DNA from: Anaeromyxobacter diazotrophicus
Lineage (GTDB): Bacteria; Myxococcota; Myxococcia; Myxococcales; Anaeromyxobacteraceae
Length of the DNA: 64,000 nucleotides
Assembly: GCF_013340205.1 (NCBI RefSeq)
Contig: NZ_BJTG01000002.1
Span: 580,665 to 644,664, forward strand
Direction of reading: 5' to 3'
Below the pieces are notes generated by a model. The model was not told where the DNA came from and searched no databases. It worked only from the letters and a program-made list of their open reading frames with translations. Both the position numbers and the translations under genes were made by a program. Positions 51,642 through 63,438 of this stretch are shown piece after piece (position 1 is the stretch's first letter; each line of letters starts with the position of its first letter).

Positions 51642-52987
51642 ATGCGCACCGAGAACCTGGCGGTGATGTTCACCGACATCGAGGGCTTCACCGCCAGGAC
51701 CAGCCGGCAGACGCACCAGGAGAACGCGCTCATGCTGCGGCGCCACGACGCGCTGCTCATGCCGGTGGTGCGCGCGTTCGGCGGCCGCCACGTGAAGAGC
51801 ATCGGCGACGCGTGGTTGGTGGTGTTCCGGTCGCCCACGAGCAGCATCCTGTGCGGCATGGCCATCCAGGACCGGCTCTGGGACTACAACCGCCGCGTCA
51901 CCGGCGACGAGCAGATCCGGGTGCGGGTGGCGGTGAACCTGGGCGAGGTGCGGGTGACGCGCACGCTCGGCGCCACCGACGTGCTCGGCGAGCCGGTCAA
52001 CATCGCGGCGCGCGTGGAGGGCGAGGCACAGGCGGGGGAGGTGCTCTTCACCGAGGCCGTGCACCTCGCCATGAACAAGGCGGAGGTGCCGGCGCAGGAG
52101 GTCGGCTACCGCCAGCTCAAGGGCGTGCCGGAGCCCATCCGGCTCTACCGCGCCGCCCCCGGTCCGGTCGCGCTCACCCCCACCAACTCGGCCGCCGCCG
52201 CGCCCGAGGCCGTGGAGCAGCCGCCCTTCGGGAACCACGCGCTCTCGCGGGTGAAGGGGCTCGGAGCGGCCGACCCTCGGGAGATCCTGCGGCAGGCGCC
52301 CGCGGCGCCCGACCTGCCCGACCTGGCCGACCTGGCGGGGCGGCTCGGGCGCGCCGGCGCCGAGGCGCTGCCGGGCCTGGCGGGGCGGCTGGGCCGGGTG
52401 GGGGCGACGCTGCCGGCGCTGGCGGGCCGGCTGGGCCAGGCCGGGGCGGCGCTGCCGCGCCGCGGCCGGCTGCTCGCGGCGGCGGTGGCCGGGCTGCTCG
52501 CGCTGGCGGCGGTGGCGTGGGCGGTCGTGCCCTCGCGGCCGGAGCGGCTCATCGAGGCGGGGCGGTTCGAGGAGGCGCGCCAGGCCATCGGCGCGCTGGC
52601 GGAGAAGCGCGGGTCGGACGACGCGGAGGTGCTCTACCTCGAGGGGCGGCTCTCGGAGGAGCGCTGGCACCGCGGCCAGGGCGGCCCGCGCGAGGCGTTC
52701 CAGCTCTACGGGCGCGCGCTGGCCGCCGGCAGCGGCGCGGCGGCAGGCGCCCTCGAGCGGGCGGCGGAGTCGAAGGACTGTGGCACCCGCCGCCTGGCGG
52801 CACGCGCGCTGGCGGACTCGCACAGCCCCAAGGCGAGGAGCGCGCTCAGGACGCTCGCCTCCGCCGAGCCGGAAGAGCCGGAGGCCCAGGACGCGCTCGA
52901 GAAGGTGAAGCGGATCTTCGGCGGCGGCGGCCGGTGCGGGGCGGGGGACCTGGCCCGCGACGCGCTCCGGGCGCTCGAGGAGGAGCG

Positions 52988-52991
<4 letters not shown>
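51642..52991 (+). CDS. Class III adenylate cyclase with membrane segment and TPR/HEAT-like tail
   Basis: 449 aa. Makes cAMP from ATP. The N-terminal cyclase domain has MFTDIEGFTARTSRQTHQEN (first metal Asp, about residues 9-28), HVKSIGDAWLVVF (adenine-contact Lys and second metal Asp, about 50-62) and DVLGEPVNIAARVEGEAQAG (adenine-contact Asp plus catalytic Asn and Arg, about 113-132). The Lys/Asp pair predicts adenylate rather than guanylate cyclase. A Pro/Ala/Leu-rich linker has repeats of LAGRLGRVGA type (about 220-275). A membrane helix (LLAAAVAGLLALAAVAWAVV) and a ~140-residue helical repeat domain follow. Soluble catalytic part at the N-terminus and a TM after it is an unusual order. 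Confidence 0.88.
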
Positions 52992-54190
<1,199 letters not shown>

Positions 54191-54191
54191 A

Positions 54192-54758
54192 ATGCGGGGC
54201 GTGGTCCGCATCGGCCTGGTGAGCGACTCGTGGGGGGACACGCCGCTCCTGGCGCGCGCGCTGGCCGCGCTCGACCAGGCGGGCGCGGAGCGCACCTTCT
54301 TCCTGGGCGGCTGCTGGGCCGACGTCGACGCGGCGCTTGCGCCGCCCCTCGCCCCGCCGGGCGCCGCCCGGATCCGGGCGCGGTTGGTGCGGGTGGCGAG
54401 CCGGAGCTGCCCCGAGCGCGCCTCCGCCGGGGCGCCGGGCAAGGTGATCGAGCTCATCGGCGGTGCGCTCGGCTACCTGGTGAGCGACAAGGCCGACCTC
54501 ACCCGCGACGAGATCGAGAGCGCGACCTTCCTCCTCCACGGCGGGGCCGGGGAGGCCGGGCTGGTGCGGATCGGGCCGCGCTTCTTCGTGACGCCGGGGC
54601 GGCTCGCGCCACCTCAGGGCGCGCCGGGCGCGGGGAGCTGGGCGCTGCTCGAGGTGGACGGCCCGCGGGTCGGCCTGGTGGTGCACGGCGCCGACGGCGC
54701 GGAGCGGACGCGCCTCGCCGAGCAGCTCCCCCCGGGCGCGCAGGTGAAGATCCAGTGA
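54192..54758 (+). CDS. Degenerate metallophosphoesterase-like protein
   Basis: 188 aa, starting 1 bp after the NamZ-type gene. The opening VVRIGLVSDSWGDTPLLARA resembles the IGxISDTHG start of YfcE/MJ0936-type phosphoesterases, but the metal-binding His is replaced by Trp. The second motif reads FFLGGCWADVDAAL where GD is expected. LLHGGAGEAGLVRIGPRFFV (about residues 116-135) keeps the GH-like turn without His. It is therefore probably not a normal metal-dependent phosphatase. It is coupled to nadD (GTGA). Function unknown. Confidence 0.6.
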   Translation: MRGVVRIGLVSDSWGDTPLLARALAALDQAGAERTFFLGGCWADVDAALAPPLAPPGAARIRARLVRVASRSCPERASAGAPGKVIELIGGALGYLVSDKADLTRDEIESATFLLHGGAGEAGLVRIGPRFFVTPGRLAPPQGAPGAGSWALLEVDGPRVGLVVHGADGAERTRLAEQLPPGAQVKIQ

Positions 54759-55321
54759 CCGCCCGGCGGCGCGAGGTGGCGCTCCTCGGCGGCTCCTTCA
54801 ACCCGCCGCACGTCGCGCACCTCATGGCGGCGTACTGGACGCTCGCCACGCAGGGCGTGGACGAGGCGTGGCTCCTGCCCACCTGGAAGCACGCCTTCGG
54901 CAAGCCCCTCGCGCCGTTCGAGGACCGGGTGCGGATGTGCGAGCTCGCCGCGGCGGCGGTGCGCGGCCTGCACGTGTGCACGGCGGAGGCGGAGCTCCGG
55001 GACGACCCGCTGGTCGGGAAGACCGCGCGGACGCTCGAGCACCTCGTGGCGAAGCACCCGGCGCTCCGGTTCGCGCTGGTGGTGGGCACCGACATCCTGC
55101 CCGAGGTGACGAAGTGGTACCGGTGGGACCGCGTCCAGGAGCTGGCGCGGGTGGTGGTGGTGGGCCGGCAGGGACACCCCGAGGGCGCGGAGGGCCGCCC
55201 CCTCCTGCCGCCCGTCTCCAGCACCGAGATCCGGGCCCGGCTCGCCCGCGGCGACGACGTCTCGGCGCTCCTGCCCCGGCGCGTCCGCGAGTACGTCGAG
55301 GAGCGCGGCCTCTACCGCTGA
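54755..55321 (+). CDS. nadD: Nicotinate-nucleotide adenylyltransferase
   Basis: 188 aa from GTG 54755, which overlaps the previous stop. Transfers AMP from ATP to nicotinic acid mononucleotide, a late step of NAD synthesis in the cytoplasm. Motifs are LLGGSFNPPHVAHLMAAYW (the ATP-binding GxFxPxHxGH-type motif with the second His, about residues 10-28), LPTWKHAFGKPLAPFEDRVR (about 41-60) and PPVSSTEIRARLARGDDVSA (the ISSTxIR motif, about 150). The second His of the usual HxGH is kept as HVAH. Length is standard. Confidence 0.92.
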   Translation: MTARRREVALLGGSFNPPHVAHLMAAYWTLATQGVDEAWLLPTWKHAFGKPLAPFEDRVRMCELAAAAVRGLHVCTAEAELRDDPLVGKTARTLEHLVAKHPALRFALVVGTDILPEVTKWYRWDRVQELARVVVVGRQGHPEGAEGRPLLPPVSSTEIRARLARGDDVSALLPRRVREYVEERGLYR

Positions 55322-55337
55322 CGCCGCGGCGCCGGCG

Positions 55338-56036
55338 TCAGCCGCAGCCGTCCGGCCCGCACACCGCGCCCTCGGCCACGAGCGGCTCCGGCGCCTCGGC
55401 CAGCGCCCGGGCGAGCGCCTCGTGCAGGACCTCGACCGGCTGCGCGCCCGAGAGGCCGTACCGGCCGCCCAGGACGAAGAAGGGGACGGCGTGGATGCCG
55501 AAGCGGCGCGCCTCCTCCTCGTCGCCGCGCACCGAGCCGGCGTAGGCGTCGGAGGCGAGGACGCGCCGCACCTCCTCCTCGCCGAGCCCGGCCTCGACCG
55601 CGAGCGGGGCGAGCACGGACGGATCGCCGATGGCGGCGCCCTCGGTGAGGTAGGCGCGCAGGAACCGCTCCTTCACGGCGTCCTGCAGCCCGCGCTCGAG
55701 CGCGAGGTGGAGCAGCCGGTGCGCGTCGAAGGTGTTGCCGGGGTGGACCAGGTCGAAGCGGAAGGGGAGGCCGTCTCCGGCCGCGACCGAGGTCATGCGG
55801 TCGACCATGGCCTGGGCCTCGGCGGTCGAGCAGCCGTACTTGCGCGCCAGCCGCTCCGCGTACGGCTCCTCGGGGACGGTGCGCGGCGCCGTGGGGTCGA
55901 GCTCGAAGGCCCGCCACACCACCTCGACGCGGTCCGACGCGGGCAGGCGCGCCACCGCCGCCTCGAGCCGCCGCTTGCCGACGTAGCACCAGGGACAGGC
56001 GATGTCGGACCAGACCTCGACGCGGAGCGTGCGCAT
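55338..56036 (-). CDS. DsbA-family oxidoreductase (FrnE-like)
   Basis: 232 aa from ATG 56036. Another ATG lies 12 bp earlier. No signal peptide is seen, so it is cytoplasmic, as FrnE proteins are. The thioredoxin-fold motif is VEVWSDIACPWCYVGKRRLE with the CPWC active site (about residues 14-17). The inserted helical domain has VVWRAFELDPTAP and GNTFDAHRLLHLALERGL. The cis-Pro loop is GIHAVPFFVLGGRYGLSGAQ (about 178). Two more cysteines close the C-terminus (VCGPDGCG). The family performs thiol-disulfide exchange. It follows the Clp gene on the same strand. Confidence 0.88.
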   Translation of the reverse strand: MRTLRVEVWSDIACPWCYVGKRRLEAAVARLPASDRVEVVWRAFELDPTAPRTVPEEPYAERLARKYGCSTAEAQAMVDRMTSVAAGDGLPFRFDLVHPGNTFDAHRLLHLALERGLQDAVKERFLRAYLTEGAAIGDPSVLAPLAVEAGLGEEEVRRVLASDAYAGSVRGDEEEARRFGIHAVPFFVLGGRYGLSGAQPVEVLHEALARALAEAPEPLVAEGAVCGPDGCG

Positions 56037-56098
56037 GCCGTGAACCATAAGGCGGCGCGGCGCCGCCCGCTCCCCGAGGTGCCGGCGGAGGTCCCTGC

Positions 56099-58522
56099 TC
56101 AGCGGCCGAAGCTGAGCTTCCCGGCCGCGGCGTGGACCTCCACCACCTCGCCCGGGCCGATCCGCCCGGCCAGGATGGCGTCCGCCAGCGGCGCCTCGAC
56201 CAGCCGCTGCACGGCGCCGCGCATGGGCCGCGCGCCGAGCGCCGGGTCGTAGCCGCCGTGGTCGAGGAGGTGCTCGGCCACGTCCTCGCCGGCGTGGAAG
56301 CGGATCTTCCGCTCGCCGTGGAGGCGGTCCGAGGACTGGCGCAGGAGCAGCAGCGCGATGCGCTTGACCTCCTCGCGCCCGAGCGGGCCGAAGAAGATGC
56401 GCTCGTCGAGCCGGTTCCACAGCTCTGGCGCGAGGGCGCCGCGGGCGGCCGACAGCGCCTTCTCCTCGCGCGTGGAGGCCTCGCCCGCGGCGGCGGCGCC
56501 GAAGCCCATGACGCCGGTGGCGGCGCGGGTGGCCTCGGCGGCGCCGAGGTTCGAGGTGAGCACCACCACGGTGTTGGAGAAGTCCACCTGCCGGCCGCGC
56601 CCGTCGGTGAGCCGCCCCTCCTCCAGCACCTGGAGCAGGAGCATGAGCACGTCGCGGTGCGCCTTGTCGATCTCGTCCAGGACCACCACGCTCGCCGGCC
56701 GGCGGCGAACGGCGTCGGTGAGCTGGCCGCCCTCGCCGTAGCCGACGTAGCCCGGCGCGGCGCCGACGAGGCGCGCCACCCCGGTCGGCTCGGCGCACTC
56801 GCTCATGTCGAGCCGGACCAGCGCGTCCTGGGAGCCGTAGAGGGCCTCCGCCAGCGCGCGGGCGAGCTCGGTCTTGCCGACGCCGGTCGGCCCGAGGAAG
56901 AGGAAGCTGCCCATGGGCCGGCGCGAGGCGAAGCCGGCGTAGTTGCGGCGCAGCACGGCGGTGATCCGCTCCACCGCCGCCGCGTGGCCGACCACCCGCT
57001 CGGCGAGGAGCTTCTGGAGCCCCAGCACGCGGTCGCGGTCGGAGGCGAGGAGCCGCGACTCGGGGATGCCGGCCATCTTGGAGACGACGCGCGCCACCTG
57101 CGCCGCGTCCACCTCGCCGCCGCCCTCGCGCCGCGTGCGCGAGCCGGCCAGGTCGAGCGCCGCCACCGCCTTGTCGGGCAGGAACCGGTCGGTGACGTAG
57201 CGCGCGGTCAGCGCTGCGGCCGAGTCGAGCGCCTCGGGCCGGTAGCTCACCTTGTGGTGCTGCTCGTACCGGGCCACCAGGCCCTTCAGGATCTTGACCG
57301 TGTCGGCGACCGACGGCTCGCGCACCAGCACCGGCGTGAAGCGGCGCTCCAGCGCCGGGTCCTTCTCGATGTGCTTGCGGTACTCGTCGTGGGTGGTGGC
57401 GCCGATGCAGGGGAACTCGCCGCGCGAAAGCGCCGCCTTGAGCTCGTTGGCGGCGTCCTGCGGGCCCTCGCCGGTTGAGCCGGCGCCCATGAGCGTGTGG
57501 ATCTCGTCGATGAAGACCACCACCCGGCCGTTGGCGCGGCGCACCTCGTCCTTGAGGCCGAGTAGCTTCTCCGAGAACGAGCCGCGGAGCTGGGTGCCGG
57601 CCACCACGCTCGCCATGTCGAGCTCGACCACCAGCCGCTCCGGCCCGCGCTCGTCCACCAGCCGCTGCGCGATGCCCTCGACGATGGCGGTCTTGCCGAC
57701 GCCCGGCTCGCCGACGAGCAGCGGGTTGTTGGTGCGCCGCTTGCCGAGGATGTCGATCGCCTCCTCGACCTCGCGCTCGCGCCCGACCAGCGGGTCGAGC
57801 CGGTGCGCGGCGGCGAGCTCCGAGACGTTGCGCCCCAGCGCCGCCAGCCAGGGGAAGGCCTGCGGGTCGAGCGCGTAGGGGGAGGGGGGGCGGGCGAAGG
57901 GGGTGGGGGTCGGGGCCGGCGTCGCGGTCGGAACCGGGGTCGCGGTCGGGGTTGCGGAGGGGATCGGCGTCGCGGTCGGGACCGGGGTCGCCGTCGGGGT
58001 CGCGGCCGGCGAGAGCGCGCCGCCCCCCCTCGCGGTCGAGGGCGAGGGCCGGTAGCTCGCCGGCGCCTTGACCGGCTGCGGCGCGAAGTGCTGCAGCCGC
58101 CGCGGCATGCGGCTCGTGAAGTAGGAGAGCGCCACGTTGCGGAGGGTCGCGAGCTGCAGCCCGCAGGCGGCGAGGAGCTGGTGCGCCGCCGAGGCGCGCA
58201 CCCGGCTCATGGCGATGAGGAGGTGCAGGCAGTCCACCTCCTCCGCGCCGACGCCGGCCGCCACCTCCCGGGCGCGCTCGCGCAGGTCGCGCTCGATGCC
58301 CTCCGGCTCCTTCGGCTTGTCGGTCAGCGCCGCCAGCACGCGATCCTCGTCGATCCCGCGGTCGCGCAGGAGCAGCTCGGCGCGGTTCGGGACGGTGAAG
58401 AAGGCGAGGAGCTGATGCGCGCTGGTGAGCTTCTGGTTCACGCTCCGGGCGATGTCCTCCGCCTCGGCGAGGACCTGCGCCAGCTCCATGGACTCGATCA
58501 CGTGGGGCACGCCCGCCAGCAT
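56099..58522 (-). CDS. ClpA-like AAA+ unfoldase
   Basis: 807 aa from ATG 58522. ATG 58489 (MELAQVLAEAED) is an equally possible start. Two AAA+ modules are present. Module 1 has Walker A GEPGVGKTAIVEGIAQ (about residues 253-268) and VVVFIDEIHTLMGAGSTGEG. Module 2 has GPTGVGKTELARALAE (about 537-552) and VVVLDEIDKAHRD. The N-domain (about 1-150) carries double Clp repeats. There is no coiled-coil M-domain, so it is ClpA-type rather than ClpB. A VMGFG tip near 668 could be a ClpP-docking loop. Between N-domain and module 1 lies a low-complexity linker of Thr/Pro/Ala repeats (about residues 171-209). It should unfold proteins for ClpP. No clpS or clpP lies nearby. Confidence 0.88.
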   Translation of the reverse strand: MLAGVPHVIESMELAQVLAEAEDIARSVNQKLTSAHQLLAFFTVPNRAELLLRDRGIDEDRVLAALTDKPKEPEGIERDLRERAREVAAGVGAEEVDCLHLLIAMSRVRASAAHQLLAACGLQLATLRNVALSYFTSRMPRRLQHFAPQPVKAPASYRPSPSTARGGGALSPAATPTATPVPTATPIPSATPTATPVPTATPAPTPTPFARPPSPYALDPQAFPWLAALGRNVSELAAAHRLDPLVGREREVEEAIDILGKRRTNNPLLVGEPGVGKTAIVEGIAQRLVDERGPERLVVELDMASVVAGTQLRGSFSEKLLGLKDEVRRANGRVVVFIDEIHTLMGAGSTGEGPQDAANELKAALSRGEFPCIGATTHDEYRKHIEKDPALERRFTPVLVREPSVADTVKILKGLVARYEQHHKVSYRPEALDSAAALTARYVTDRFLPDKAVAALDLAGSRTRREGGGEVDAAQVARVVSKMAGIPESRLLASDRDRVLGLQKLLAERVVGHAAAVERITAVLRRNYAGFASRRPMGSFLFLGPTGVGKTELARALAEALYGSQDALVRLDMSECAEPTGVARLVGAAPGYVGYGEGGQLTDAVRRRPASVVVLDEIDKAHRDVLMLLLQVLEEGRLTDGRGRQVDFSNTVVVLTSNLGAAEATRAATGVMGFGAAAAGEASTREEKALSAARGALAPELWNRLDERIFFGPLGREEVKRIALLLLRQSSDRLHGERKIRFHAGEDVAEHLLDHGGYDPALGARPMRGAVQRLVEAPLADAILAGRIGPGEVVEVHAAAGKLSFGR
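57895..58010 (-). repeat. Coding repeat in the Clp linker
   Basis: Within the Clp-like gene the plus strand carries GGGGTCGCGGTCGG-type units at 18-24 bp spacing, giving protein repeats of TPTATPVP type. The core GGTCGCGGTCGG matches the intergenic hexamer arrays. Confidence 0.75.
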
Positions 58523-58578
58523 CCGATATCGCGCCGGATCCGTCCATTTTTCGGCAGGATCCGCGATCGGGGGAGCGA

Positions 58579-58720
58579 GACGCGCGACCGCGACCGCGAC
58601 CGCGACCGCGACCGCGACCTCGACCTCGACCGCGACTGCGACCGCGACCGCGACCGCGACCGCGACCTCGACCGCGACTGCGACCGCGACCGCGACCGCG
58701 ACCGCGAACTCGACCGCGCG
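58579..58720. repeat. Hexamer array CGACCG/CGACCT (array 6)
   Basis: About 23 units, mostly CGACCG, with some CGACTG variants, in the ~200 bp between the Clp and zincin genes. Longest array of the CGACCG form. The array is upstream of the clp start and just past the zincin stop. Confidence 0.92.
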
Positions 58721-58726
58721 CGAGCC

Positions 58727-59449
58727 TCACTCCAGCCCGAGCTCCTCCAGCTCCTCCTCGTCGAGCCCGAGGAAGTGCCCCACCTCGTGGAGCAGGGTGA
58801 CGCGGATCTCCTCCACCAGCTCCTCACGCGTGCGGGCGTAACGCTCGAGGTTCTTCTGGTAGAGCACGACGCTCGACGGGAAGTGGCTCCAGGGGTCCAT
58901 CGACGCCTTCTCGCCGAGCGGCGCGCCGCGGAAGATGCCGAGGATGGTGGGCGGGTGGGGCGGGTCCTCGCCGAGGAGGTCGTCGTCCTGGGGGAGATCC
59001 TCGACGGCGATGGCGACGTTCTCGAGCCAGCGGCGGACCGGCTCCGGCAGCTCGGCGAGCGCCGCCTCCACCGCGGCGTCGAAGGCGGCGGGGGTGAGCA
59101 CGGCCGGCGGGGGGTAGTCGCCGGGCGCGAGCTTCCTCGCGCGGGCGAACCGGCGCTCCGCCTCGCGCCGCTCGCCGCGGCGCTCCGCCAGGAGGCCCAG
59201 CGCGTGCTCGGCGGCGGGGTCGTCGTAGTCGCGCGCCAGCGCCTCGAGCGCGCTCCGCGCCTCCGCGAAGCGGCAGAGATCGAGGAGCGCCAGCCCCTCG
59301 GCGAGCGCCAGGTCCGCGGCGACGTCGTCGGGTGCGCCTGCCCGAAGCCCCGCGCGCGCGGCGGCGAGCGCGCCGGCGGCGTCGCCGGCGTCGAGCTTCT
59401 CCCACGCCTCGTCCGCGAGGCGCCCCAGCTCCGCTGTGGTCGAGGCCAC
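58727..59449 (-). CDS. Zincin-like metallopeptidase (PF06262 type) with TPR-like N-terminus
   Basis: 240 aa. The C-terminal half matches the minimal zincin family: DPWSHFPSSVVLYQKNLERY (about residues 185-204) and the zinc motif LLHEVGHFLGLDEEELEELG (HExxH, about 220-239), where the family ends. The N-terminal ~115 residues form helical repeat-like sequence (WEKLDAGDAAGALAAARAGL, RSALEALARDYDDPAAEHAL), which is not part of the usual ~120-aa family members. Substrate is unknown. It diverges from groEL with a 113-bp gap. Confidence 0.85.
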   Translation of the reverse strand: MASTTAELGRLADEAWEKLDAGDAAGALAAARAGLRAGAPDDVAADLALAEGLALLDLCRFAEARSALEALARDYDDPAAEHALGLLAERRGERREAERRFARARKLAPGDYPPPAVLTPAAFDAAVEAALAELPEPVRRWLENVAIAVEDLPQDDDLLGEDPPHPPTILGIFRGAPLGEKASMDPWSHFPSSVVLYQKNLERYARTREELVEEIRVTLLHEVGHFLGLDEEELEELGLE

Positions 59450-59451
59450 GC

Positions 59452-61200
<1,749 letters not shown>

Positions 61201-61230
61201 CGGTCGCGCGGTCCGCCGCTCCCGCCGGCG

Positions 61231-62565
61231 TCACCCCTCCCGCGCCGGCACCGGCGGGAGGTCGTTCGTGGCGATGTAGACCACGTTCCGCGTCGAGCGC
61301 TTGCCGCGGTACATGGCGCGGTCGGCGAGGTCGAGCACCTCCGCCTTCGAGCGCGCGTGCTCGGGGAAGCTGGCGAGGCCGATCGACGCCGTCACGCGCA
61401 CCCGCGCCCCCTCGCGCGACAGGAACACGTGGTCCTCGATCGACCGGCGGATGCGCTCGGCCACCTTGAGCGCGCCGCCGGAGTCGACGCCCATGAGCAC
61501 CGCCACGTACTCGTCGCCGCCGTAGCGGACCACCACGTCCTCGTCGCGCACGCTCGACTTCAGCACGCGCCCCACCTCGACCAGCAGCTTCGACCCCACG
61601 AGGTGGCCGAACTGGTCGTTCACCGCCTTGAAGCGGTCGAGGTCCAGGAACAGCACCGCGAAGGCGCGGCTGGCCTGCACCTCGCGGTCGAGCACGAGGT
61701 CGAGGAACCGCGTGTTGTAGAGGTGGGTCAGGTCGTCGAGGTAGGCGAGGTGCTCCACCTGCTTCAGGTGGCCCAGCGTCCGCAGCGCGAGCGCGAGGTG
61801 GCTGCAGAGCAGGGCGGCCGCGCTCAGCGCCTCGACGCTGGCCGACTCCCGCAGCGCGCACACGGCGCCGAAAGTGGACTCCGCGTCCGCCACCGGGAGG
61901 AGCAGCGCCCGGCCGAGCGGGGTGGCGAGCGCGAGCGCCTCGCCGGCGAGGCGCGGCATCGCCGCGCGCGCCGCCCCCGCCAGCTCCGCCGCCGCGCCCT
62001 CGGCGAGCCCCACCGCGCCCGCCGGCGAGCCGGTCCGCTCGCCGCGCTCGACGAACACGGCGCCCCGCGCCTCGAGCTCGGAGGCGAGGGCGCCGAGCGC
62101 CAGCGAGACCGCCCGGCCGTGGTCGAGCGAGGCGGTGACGCGCTGGCACACCTCGAACAGCCGGAGGTGCGCGCGCAGGGCCTTGTTCTCGGCGAGCAGG
62201 GCGCGCGCCGAGAGGCAGCGCTGCACCGCGATCTGCAGCGCCTCCGGGGTGACGGGCTTCACCAGGTAGTCGCTCGCGCCCGACTTGATGGCCCGCACCG
62301 CGGGGTCCACGCGGTCGAGGGCGGTGAGGACGATGGCCTCGATGTTCGGGTCGAGCCGCTTCGCCTCGTCGAGCAGCTCGAGGCCGTCCGCGCCGGGCAG
62401 GATGACGTCGGTGATGAGGAGGTCGTAGCGCCGGCGCCCGAGCTCGGTCAGGGCGGCATCCGCCGAGTCCGCGACCGTCACCTCGTACCCGGCGGCGCGC
62501 AGGTAATCGGAGTAGACGGTGCGCGCGAAGCGCTCGTCGTCGACGAGGAGCACCGCGGCCGGCAT
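61231..62565 (-). CDS. Response regulator with GGDEF diguanylate cyclase domain
   Basis: 444 aa. An N-terminal receiver domain has VLLVDDERFARTVYSDYLRA with the acidic pair (about residues 5-24), phospho-acceptor Asp in DLLITDVILPG (about 54) and Lys in ASDYLVKPVTPEAL (about 104). A central region (about 130-270) looks like a GAF-type sensor. The GGDEF domain has LDDLTHLYNTRFLDLVLDRE (about 278), the inhibitory I-site RDED followed five residues later by GGDEY (active site, about 350). Both catalytic and feedback motifs are intact, so it should make cyclic di-GMP when phosphorylated. It diverges from the CheW-like gene with a 14-bp gap. Confidence 0.93.
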   Translation of the reverse strand: MPAAVLLVDDERFARTVYSDYLRAAGYEVTVADSADAALTELGRRRYDLLITDVILPGADGLELLDEAKRLDPNIEAIVLTALDRVDPAVRAIKSGASDYLVKPVTPEALQIAVQRCLSARALLAENKALRAHLRLFEVCQRVTASLDHGRAVSLALGALASELEARGAVFVERGERTGSPAGAVGLAEGAAAELAGAARAAMPRLAGEALALATPLGRALLLPVADAESTFGAVCALRESASVEALSAAALLCSHLALALRTLGHLKQVEHLAYLDDLTHLYNTRFLDLVLDREVQASRAFAVLFLDLDRFKAVNDQFGHLVGSKLLVEVGRVLKSSVRDEDVVVRYGGDEYVAVLMGVDSGGALKVAERIRRSIEDHVFLSREGARVRVTASIGLASFPEHARSKAEVLDLADRAMYRGKRSTRNVVYIATNDLPPVPAREG

Positions 62566-62579
62566 CCCCGTTGTATACC

Positions 62580-63350
62580 ATGACCATGGAAGCGCTCGCG
62601 GCGGAGCGGAAGGCCTTGCTCTTCACGGCGGGCGGGGTGCGACTCGCGCTGCGGTTGTCGCACGTCCGCGAGGTCGTGGCGGCGCCCTCCGACGCGCCCG
62701 CCGAGTCCTTCGGCGGCGCGGTCGCGGTGGAGGTGGCGAGCGCCCTCGGGCTGCGGCCCGGGCCGGGCGCGCTCGCGGTCTACACCGACGCGCCGCGGCT
62801 CGCGCTGCGGGTCGACGCGGTGAACGGCATCATCGACCTCGGGCAGGCGGAGGTCTTCCAGCTCCCGGCCCGCACCGTGCTCCCGGCGCCGGCCCCGTTC
62901 TCCGGAGCGCTGGTGCACGCGGGCTCGGTCGCGCTGGAGCTCGCGCCCGCCGCGCTCGCCGGCCCCGCGCCGCGCCCCCTCGTCCCGCCGGCGATCCCGG
63001 CCCTCGAGGCCCCCTTCGCGCTCGGCGCCGAGCTGCTCTTCGTCCGCGGCGCGCGCACCTACGGGGTGCCGGTCCAGCTGCTGTCCCGGGTGCTCGAGGA
63101 CCCGCTCGTCCAGCCGGTCCCGCTCACCGCCCCGGCGCACCGCGGGCTCCTGGTCCACGCCCGCGCGCTCCACCCGGTGTTCGACATCGGCGCGCTGCAC
63201 GGCGACGAGCCTCGCAGCGGCGCGGCGAGCGCGCTCCTCGTCGACGCCGGCGGCGAGGTGGTGGCGGTGCTCGCGGACGGCGTCCTCCCGCCCGGCGGCG
63301 CGCCGCCGGCGGGCGTCGTGCGGCCGAGCTGGGACGCGCTGTTCGGCTAG
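62580..63350 (+). CDS. CheW-domain-like protein
   Basis: 256 aa from ATG 62580. Another ATG lies 6 bp later and a TTG lies 9 bp earlier. Two CheW-like halves can be seen: residues about 8-115 (ALLFTAGGVRLALRLSHVRE, with LGLRPGPGALAVYTDAPRLA) and about 140-250 (AELLFVRGARTYGVPVQLLS, ALHPVFDIGALHGDEPRSGA). CheW folds link receptors to CheA kinases. The match is weak and Ala/Pro-rich, so a diverged scaffold is the safest reading. The gene leads into the response regulator 88 bp downstream. Confidence 0.65.
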   Translation: MTMEALAAERKALLFTAGGVRLALRLSHVREVVAAPSDAPAESFGGAVAVEVASALGLRPGPGALAVYTDAPRLALRVDAVNGIIDLGQAEVFQLPARTVLPAPAPFSGALVHAGSVALELAPAALAGPAPRPLVPPAIPALEAPFALGAELLFVRGARTYGVPVQLLSRVLEDPLVQPVPLTAPAHRGLLVHARALHPVFDIGALHGDEPRSGAASALLVDAGGEVVAVLADGVLPPGGAPPAGVVRPSWDALFG

Positions 63351-63381
63351 CGCGCGGCGCGTCCGAAACCGCCCGCAAACC

Positions 63382-63410
63382 TTGACATTCATGGAATCCA
63401 GGCGTTACTG
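63382..63410 (+). promoter_or_regulatory. Possible promoter of the response-regulator gene
   Basis: A perfect TTGACA (63382-63387) is followed 17 bp later by TTACTG (63405-63410), and lies 29 bp before the start codon. The -35 box is convincing and the -10 box is poor. Confidence 0.4.
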
Positions 63411-63438
63411 CTGACGAACCTACGTCCACGGAAGAGCC

